Shown one piece after another: positions 59,520 through 64,000 of a stretch of 64,000 nt of DNA. The DNA is taken from the NCBI RefSeq assembly GCF_001687105.1, contig NZ_CP014600.1, forward strand, positions 1 to 64,000. Direction: 5' to 3'. The DNA is from Salipiger sp. CCB-MM3 (GTDB lineage: Bacteria > Pseudomonadota > Alphaproteobacteria > Rhodobacterales > Rhodobacteraceae). The notes beneath the pieces were generated by a model. That model did no database searches. It had not been told where the DNA came from and saw only the letters and a program-made list of their open reading frames with translations. Numbering within the stretch: the first letter of the stretch is position 1; the number at the start of each line of letters is the position of its first letter. The position numbers were made by a program, and so were the translations under genes.

Positions 59520-60340
59520 AGCACGCCGGTCTGCTGGAAGAGCGCGCGCACCTCGTCGACGATCTCTTCGAAGCGCGGATCGCGCCGGGTCTCGCGGCGG
59601 CGCGGCTGCGGGAAGTCGATCTGATAGTGCTTGAGTATGCGGCCCGGACGCGGGCTCATCACCACCAGCTGATCGGCCAGCGCCACCGCCTCTTCGATGT
59701 CATGGGTGATGAACAGCACGGTCTTGCCCTGCTCGCTGCAGATGCGGTTGAGATCGGCCTGCATCTTCTCGCGGGTCAGCGCGTCGAGCGCGCCAAAGGG
59801 CTCGTCCATCAGCAGCACCGCCGGATCGGCCAGCAGCGCGCGACAGATCGAGGCGCGCTGGCGCATCCCGCCCGAAAGCTCGGTGGGATAGGCGCCGCCG
59901 AAATCGCCAAGCCCGGTCTGGTCGAGCAGCGCCTGCGCGCGGGCGCGGGCGGCCTGCATGTCCTGCCGCTTGACCTTGGCGGGCAGCAGCACGTTCTCGG
60001 TGATCGTCATCCACGGCAGCAGCACGTCGCTCTGGAACACGATGCCCACGTCATGGAAGGCGCCGTCCAGCGGACTGCCGTCGATGGTGACCGTGCCGCG
60101 CGTCGGCGCGGCGAGCCCGGCGACCAGCGACAGCAGCGTGCTCTTGCCGCAGCCGCTGGGGCCGAGCACCGAGCAGAAGCTGCCCGCGGGAATGTCGAGC
60201 GACACGCCGTCGAGCGCGGTGACCACCGTGTCGCGGCGGCGGAACTCCATGCCGATGCCCTGCAGGCTGATGGCGCCGCTGGGGGCGGAGGGCTGTGCGG
60301 GTGTTTGCGCGGGTGTCGGGGATTGCATCAGGGCACTCAT
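59516..60340 (-). CDS. ABC transporter ATP-binding protein (NitT/TauT family)
   Basis: The 274-residue protein has Walker A SVLGPSGCGKSTLLSLVAG near residue 60, signature ELSGGMRQRASICRALLADP, Walker B VLLMDEPFGALDALT and the H-loop TVLFITHDIEEAV. The sequence is closest in pattern to SsuB/TauB/ThiZ-type ATPases. It supplies energy for the permease that overlaps its start by 4 bases. The N-terminal 25 residues are proline/glutamine-rich and probably unstructured. Confidence 0.94.
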   Translation of the reverse strand: MSALMQSPTPAQTPAQPSAPSGAISLQGIGMEFRRRDTVVTALDGVSLDIPAGSFCSVLGPSGCGKSTLLSLVAGLAAPTRGTVTIDGSPLDGAFHDVGIVFQSDVLLPWMTITENVLLPAKVKRQDMQAARARAQALLDQTGLGDFGGAYPTELSGGMRQRASICRALLADPAVLLMDEPFGALDALTREKMQADLNRICSEQGKTVLFITHDIEEAVALADQLVVMSPRPGRILKHYQIDFPQPRRRETRRDPRFEEIVDEVRALFQQTGVL

Positions 60341-61119
60341 TGTTTCGGCTCCTTGTCGTGCAGGGCGCGCAGCGGCGCGGGCAGCAGCAGAAGCTCGAGC
60401 GCCACCACGAGGTAATAAATCACCCCGCCCAGCACCGAGAGCATCACGAGGCAGGAGAACAGCAGCGGGATCTGCAGGTTGTTGTTGGCGACCATCTGCA
60501 GATAGCCCAGCCCGTCGGTGGCGGCGATGAACTCGCCGACGATGGCACCGACCACGGCGAAGGCCGAAGAGATCTTCAGCCCGGCAAAGATATAGGGGCT
60601 CGCCATGGGGATGCGCACGCGCCAGAAGATCTCGGACGGCGAGCTGCCCAGCGAGCGCATCAGCCGGATCATGTCGGGCGGCGTGCGTTCCAGCCCGGCG
60701 ATGGTGTTCACCACGATCGGAAAGAAGGCGATGGAAAAAGCGATCAGCACTTTGGGCAGCAGACCAAAGCCGAACCACACCACAAAGACCGGCGCCAGCG
60801 CCACTTTGGGCACCGCCTGACTGGCCACCAGCAGCGGATAGAGCGTGCGCTCGAGCAGCGGCGAGCAGGTGATCAGCACCGCCAGCGGCAGCCCGATGAC
60901 GATGCCGAGCACGAAGCCCAGCATCGACTCCCAGAAGGTGACGGCGGTATGGCCCAGTAGAGTGGGCCAGTTCGCATAGGTCGCCACGGCGATTTCGGCG
61001 GGCGAGGGCAGCACGAAAGTGGGGATGGCAAACACCACGCAGGCCAGTTGCCACGCGGCGATCAGCACCGCCGCCGCCAGCACCGGCGGTGCCCAGCGGT
61101 CGAGTTTCAGGTCGGTCAC
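60337..61119 (-). CDS. ABC transporter permease (NitT/TauT family)
   Basis: About 260 residues with six membrane spans. It has the permease-ATPase contact loop EFIAATDGLGYLQMVANNN and the region VPKVALAPVFVVWFGFGLLPKV, characteristic of SsuC/TauC-type permeases. The GTG at 61119 overlaps the ridA stop (GTGA), preferred over the longer frame from 61149 that runs into ridA. It acts with the adjoining ATPase and binding protein. Confidence 0.93.
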   Translation of the reverse strand: MTDLKLDRWAPPVLAAAVLIAAWQLACVVFAIPTFVLPSPAEIAVATYANWPTLLGHTAVTFWESMLGFVLGIVIGLPLAVLITCSPLLERTLYPLLVASQAVPKVALAPVFVVWFGFGLLPKVLIAFSIAFFPIVVNTIAGLERTPPDMIRLMRSLGSSPSEIFWRVRIPMASPYIFAGLKISSAFAVVGAIVGEFIAATDGLGYLQMVANNNLQIPLLFSCLVMLSVLGGVIYYLVVALELLLLPAPLRALHDKEPKQ

Positions 61120-61517
61120 GCGGCACCCCCGATGCGGCGGGCGGTGCATTCGATCTCGACGTCGTCCCCCTGATTGAGCCCGGCCACCTCAAGGATGGTG
61201 CGGGTCGGCAGATGCGCCCCGAAGGCCGTTTCATAAAAGTCGTTCACCGCCGGGCGCAGACCCGCCATATCGGTGACATAGGCGCGGGTCGACAGCACCG
61301 ATGCAAGATCGCTGCCGTGATGCGCCAGCGTGCGCTGCAGATGATCGAGGATCAGCGCCATGCGCGCCTCTAAGGTGGCCGCGGGCAGGCCGGTCGCGGG
61401 GTCGATGCCCCGCAGGCCGGAGATGAAGATCAGCCCGTTCCACTCGACCGCGCGCGCCCAAGGCCCGGTCGCCTCGGGCACGCCGTCGATCTGGAAGGTT
61501 CTTTGGATATCAGTCAT
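61116..61517 (-). CDS. ridA: RidA-family enamine/imine deaminase
   Basis: The 133-residue protein has GPWARAVEWNGLIFISGLRG, ASVLSTRAYVTDMAGLRPAV and HLPTRTILEVAGLNQGDDVE, where the Arg in PTRT matches the substrate-binding Arg of RidA. RidA proteins hydrolyse reactive enamines or imines and cooperate with catabolic pathways, including pyrimidine use. It sits between binding protein and permease, coupled to the permease. It may detoxify a breakdown product of the imported compound. Confidence 0.9.
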   Translation of the reverse strand: MTDIQRTFQIDGVPEATGPWARAVEWNGLIFISGLRGIDPATGLPAATLEARMALILDHLQRTLAHHGSDLASVLSTRAYVTDMAGLRPAVNDFYETAFGAHLPTRTILEVAGLNQGDDVEIECTARRIGGAA

Positions 61518-61525
61518 TTGGGGGA

Positions 61526-62539
61526 TCAGTCGTTGGTCACGAAGGCATTGGTGTAATAGCTGCCGGGGGCCTCGAAGGCGTCGATCACGCCGGTGTCCTT
61601 CAGGGTCTCGAGCGTCGCCTGCCAGCCCTCGTCGCTGCCGACGAAAAGTGCCGAGGGCGATCCCTCGGCGAGAAAAGCGTTAAGCGCCTCGACCTGCCCG
61701 ATGGTCGCCTCGGGCATCAGCTGCTCGGGGTAGGCGGCGACGGCGATCTCGGCGGCATCGGCGGGATTGGCGCTGACGAACTCAAAGCCTTCCTTGGCGG
61801 CGTCGAGGAACCGGCGCACCACCTCGGGCTGGCTCTCGATCATCTCGCTGCGCGCGACCAGCGTGTAGCCGATGATCGGAAAGCCGAAATCGCCGACCGC
61901 GATGTGATCGAGGCTTTCGCCGGCCTTCGCCTCCAGCACCGGCAGCTCGTTGGTGATGAAGATGTCGGCCAGCACGTCGACCTGACCCGACAGCAGCAGG
62001 CCAAAGCGCGCGCCGGGGTTCACCGCCACCACCTCGACTGCGTCCTTGTCGATCTCGTTCTTGGCGGCGAAGGCGTCCCAGATGTTGTTGAAGGTCGAAG
62101 AGGCGGCGATCTCGACCTTCTTGCCCTGCAGATCGGCGGGCGTGGCGAGCGTCACGCCGGGGCGGGCGACCATCCCCATCGAGTCGACCTTCGAGACGGT
62201 GGCGATCGCCTGGATCGGCATGCCGCCGTTGATCGCCTGGATTACCTGCACCGAGGGGACATAGGCAAAGTCATCCTGCCCGGTGGCGACCGACTGCAGC
62301 GCCAGCGTCGCGCCGCTGCCTTCCTTGACTGTGACGTCGAGGTCCTGCTCGGCAAAGAACCCTTTGCTGGCGGCGACGACGAAGGGGGTGAACTCGCCCT
62401 TCATCGTCCAGTTGAGGCGCAGCGACAGCGCGTCCTGCGCCATGGCGGCGCTGCCGGTGACCGTGGTGGCCAGCGCCACGGCGGCGCAGCGGGCGGCGCG
62501 TCTGATCTTGGTTTTGCGGGTGGATGTTGGCTGTGACAT
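61526..62539 (-). CDS. ABC transporter substrate-binding protein (NMT1/THI5-like)
   Basis: The 337-residue protein has a signal peptide (about 1-35, ending SAAMAQ). The mature part starts LSLRLNWTMKGEFTPFVVAA, continues with SKGFFAEQDLDVTVKEGSGA, and has LLLSGQVDVLADIFITNELP. This is the NMT1/THI5-like fold used for pyrimidine precursors, nitrate, taurine and related ligands. First gene of the operon binding protein - ridA - permease - ATPase - MFS - IclR. The ligand cannot be named; a uracil-type permease lies beyond the operon's other end. Confidence 0.92.
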   Translation of the reverse strand: MSQPTSTRKTKIRRAARCAAVALATTVTGSAAMAQDALSLRLNWTMKGEFTPFVVAASKGFFAEQDLDVTVKEGSGATLALQSVATGQDDFAYVPSVQVIQAINGGMPIQAIATVSKVDSMGMVARPGVTLATPADLQGKKVEIAASSTFNNIWDAFAAKNEIDKDAVEVVAVNPGARFGLLLSGQVDVLADIFITNELPVLEAKAGESLDHIAVGDFGFPIIGYTLVARSEMIESQPEVVRRFLDAAKEGFEFVSANPADAAEIAVAAYPEQLMPEATIGQVEALNAFLAEGSPSALFVGSDEGWQATLETLKDTGVIDAFEAPGSYYTNAFVTND

Positions 62540-62985
62540 GGAACCTCCGACGTTGCATTTTTTGTTGCGTCGGGGGCAGGCTCGGGCAGGCGGGCAGGCC
62601 GCCGCCAGAGAAATTCGGCGGATTTGCGCAGTTTCCGGCGGCGGAAGGAAAAACTATTCCACAATGCTGAACCCTGCCAAAGCTTCGGCAGAGCTGGCGG
62701 TTTTGCATGCAGCAAAAATGCGCTGCCCGGAGGTCTTGGGCCTCAGCCGCGCCGCGCCATGGCGCCGATGATCGCCGCCGCGACGCGGAAGCGTCCGCCC
62801 AGCGACTGGCCGATCAGCGCGGCGACGCCGGGGTCGGGCCTCAGTTGACGCGCGGAATCACCCAGTCATTGACCGCAGTCATTGCGCGGCCTGCCGGGGG
62901 GCGTAGCCTGCGTGGGCAGCTGCGTCAGGGGCGCGAGGCCGCCGCCGCGCATTGTGGCATCGTGCATCCAAGGGGGGAGAGCGCC
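62540..62985. other. Divergent intergenic region, possible gene remnant
   Basis: 446 bp between the binding-protein gene and the DUF3604 gene. The part next to the binding protein should hold its promoter. On the minus strand at about 62,753-62,872 a short frame reads [20 protein letters not shown] and ends in a stop. It looks coding in composition but has no proper start and no recognised family. Nothing else was supported. Confidence 0.4.
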
Positions 62986-64000
62986 ATGAGTGAGCCATTG
63001 ACCCATCCCCGACGCCTGAAAAGTCCTGACCTGAAAATCCCCGCCGCGCTGTTGATTGCCGCGCTGCCCTGCGCCGCTGCGGCGCAATTCGTGCCGTCCG
63101 AGGAGTCGATCACCGAGCTCTACCACGGCAAAACCTATTCACCCTACGCGCAGCGCGCCTTTCCAAGTCAGGTGTTCTGGGGCGACACCCATCTGCACAC
63201 CGCGCTCTCGGTCGATGCGGGGCTTTTCGGCAATACGCTGGGGCTCGAGCCCGCTTATCGCTTTACCCGCGGCGAAGAGGTGACCTCGGCCACCGGGCTG
63301 CCGGTGAAGCTGGGCCGCCCGCTCGATTGGGTGGTCATCGCCGATCACTCCGACATGATGGGCTTTTCCATCGACCTCGCCGCCGGGGCGCCGAACATCC
63401 TTGCGGTGCCCGAGGGGCAGGCGTGGTACGACGGGTTGCAGGCGGGCGGACAGGAGGCCGCCGATGCGGCGCTCGATCTCATCACCACCTTCGCGCAGGC
63501 GGAGCTGCCCGAGCAGTTCCTCGAGGATTACGCGCCGGGCTCGAAGGTCTACAACACCGTCTGGGGCGACGTCATCGAGGCCGCCGAGCGGTTCAACGAT
63601 CCGGGCAATTTCACCGCCTTCATCGGCTATGAGTGGACCTCGCTCGACAGCGGCAACAACCTGCATCGCAACGTGATCTTCCGCGACGGCGGGGCCAAGG
63701 CCTCGCAGGTGGTGCCGATGGTCACCCAGCCGCCCTATGGCAGCACCGATCCGCTCGATTTGTATCAATACCTCGAGGATTACGAGGCCAAGACCGGCGG
63801 CTCGGTGCTGGCGCTGTCGCACAATGGCAACCTGTCGAACGGCATCATGTTCCCCTTCGAGCAGCAGTTCACCGGCAAGGCGATTGACGAGAATTACGTC
63901 GAGAAGCGCGCCAAATGGGAGCCGCTCTATGAGGCGACGCAGATCAAGGGCGACGGCGAGGCGCATCCGCTGCTCAGCCCCGATGACGCTTTCGCAGACT
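62986..64000 (+). CDS. DUF3604 protein, cut by the window's right edge
   Basis: At least 338 residues, continuing past the window. A signal peptide (about 15-36, ending CAAAAQ) suggests export. The domain has [20 protein letters not shown] (HxH) and [19 protein letters not shown] (Asp-His), the metal-binding start of the PHP-like DUF3604 family. [22 protein letters not shown] and [12 protein letters not shown] follow. A phosphoesterase-type hydrolase is suggested by the fold; the substrate is unknown. The strong GGGGGGAGA precedes the ATG at 62986. Confidence 0.88.
   Translation, partial: MSEPLTHPRRLKSPDLKIPAALLIAALPCAAAAQFVPSEESITELYHGKTYSPYAQRAFPSQVFWGDTHLHTALSVDAGLFGNTLGLEPAYRFTRGEEVTSATGLPVKLGRPLDWVVIADHSDMMGFSIDLAAGAPNILAVPEGQAWYDGLQAGGQEAADAALDLITTFAQAELPEQFLEDYAPGSKVYNTVWGDVIEAAERFNDPGNFTAFIGYEWTSLDSGNNLHRNVIFRDGGAKASQVVPMVTQPPYGSTDPLDLYQYLEDYEAKTGGSVLALSHNGNLSNGIMFPFEQQFTGKAIDENYVEKRAKWEPLYEATQIKGDGEAHPLLSPDDAFAD

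Noticed and set aside
62753..62872. A small gene or pseudogene on the minus strand
   Set aside because: About 39 codons of coding-like composition but no start, ribosome-binding site or recognised family; kept only as a note in the intergenic entry.

Overview
The window is about 64 kb of very GC-rich DNA with the codon use and gene families of a marine Rhodobacteraceae (Roseobacter/Salipiger-like alphaproteobacterium). At 36.8-41.5 kb it carries a complete partition and replication module: parB, parA, a field of 16-bp palindromes, an AT-rich candidate origin, and a replication initiator whose C-terminus resembles the DnaA N-terminal domain. This is the DnaA-like replicon type known from roseobacter plasmids. 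The window is therefore best read as part of a large plasmid or chromid. Species and replicon size cannot be read from it.

Left part. At 1-3.3 kb lie three overlapping membrane or lipid-type genes (CDP-alcohol phosphatidyltransferase, sulfatase-like hydrolase, UPF0104/LPG-synthase-like protein), all broken by single-base indels. They are followed by a cytochrome b561, a BCCT transporter, a FAD/NAD(P)-binding protein, the glgC-like/glgX/treZ/treY operon that turns alpha-glucan into trehalose, and a cydA-cydB-DUF2474 quinol oxidase. From 18 to 31 kb come an HWE sensor kinase, an FMN-dependent 2-hydroxyacid dehydrogenase, an aldo/keto reductase, a rhodanese, an accessory FtsH, a TbpB-barrel lipoprotein paired with a Slam translocator, a TetR regulator fused to an esterase-like domain that lacks its nucleophile serine, and a POT transporter.

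Middle. A tightly coupled operon at 31.2-36.8 kb encodes a HAD-UbiA fusion, GtrA, a DprE1-like oxidase, a DprE2-like reductase and a GT87/DUF2029 glycosyltransferase. This is a candidate pathway for making and transferring a polyprenyl-phosphate-linked D-arabinofuranose-type sugar. It converges on the replication module. Exact palindromes are also embedded inside parA and parB, where they encode a Val-Pro-Ala-Gly-Thr pentapeptide. A secreted-type FG-GAP repeat protein follows the initiator.

Right part. An IclR-headed catabolic operon (44-55 kb) contains an IolD-like TPP enzyme, a 3-hydroxyisobutyrate-dehydrogenase-type reductase, a GlcG/HbpS protein, a sugar-isomerase TIM barrel, a TRAP transporter, an aldehyde dehydrogenase and an IlvD/Edd dehydratase. 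Its gene set resembles the glyoxylate carboligase operon but uses an IolD-type enzyme. Next come a ParDE-type toxin-antitoxin pair with a clear operator-like repeat, an NCS2 nucleobase permease, and a six-gene operon (NMT1-type binding protein, RidA, ABC permease, ATPase, MFS transporter, IclR). A DUF3604 protein is cut by the window's right edge.
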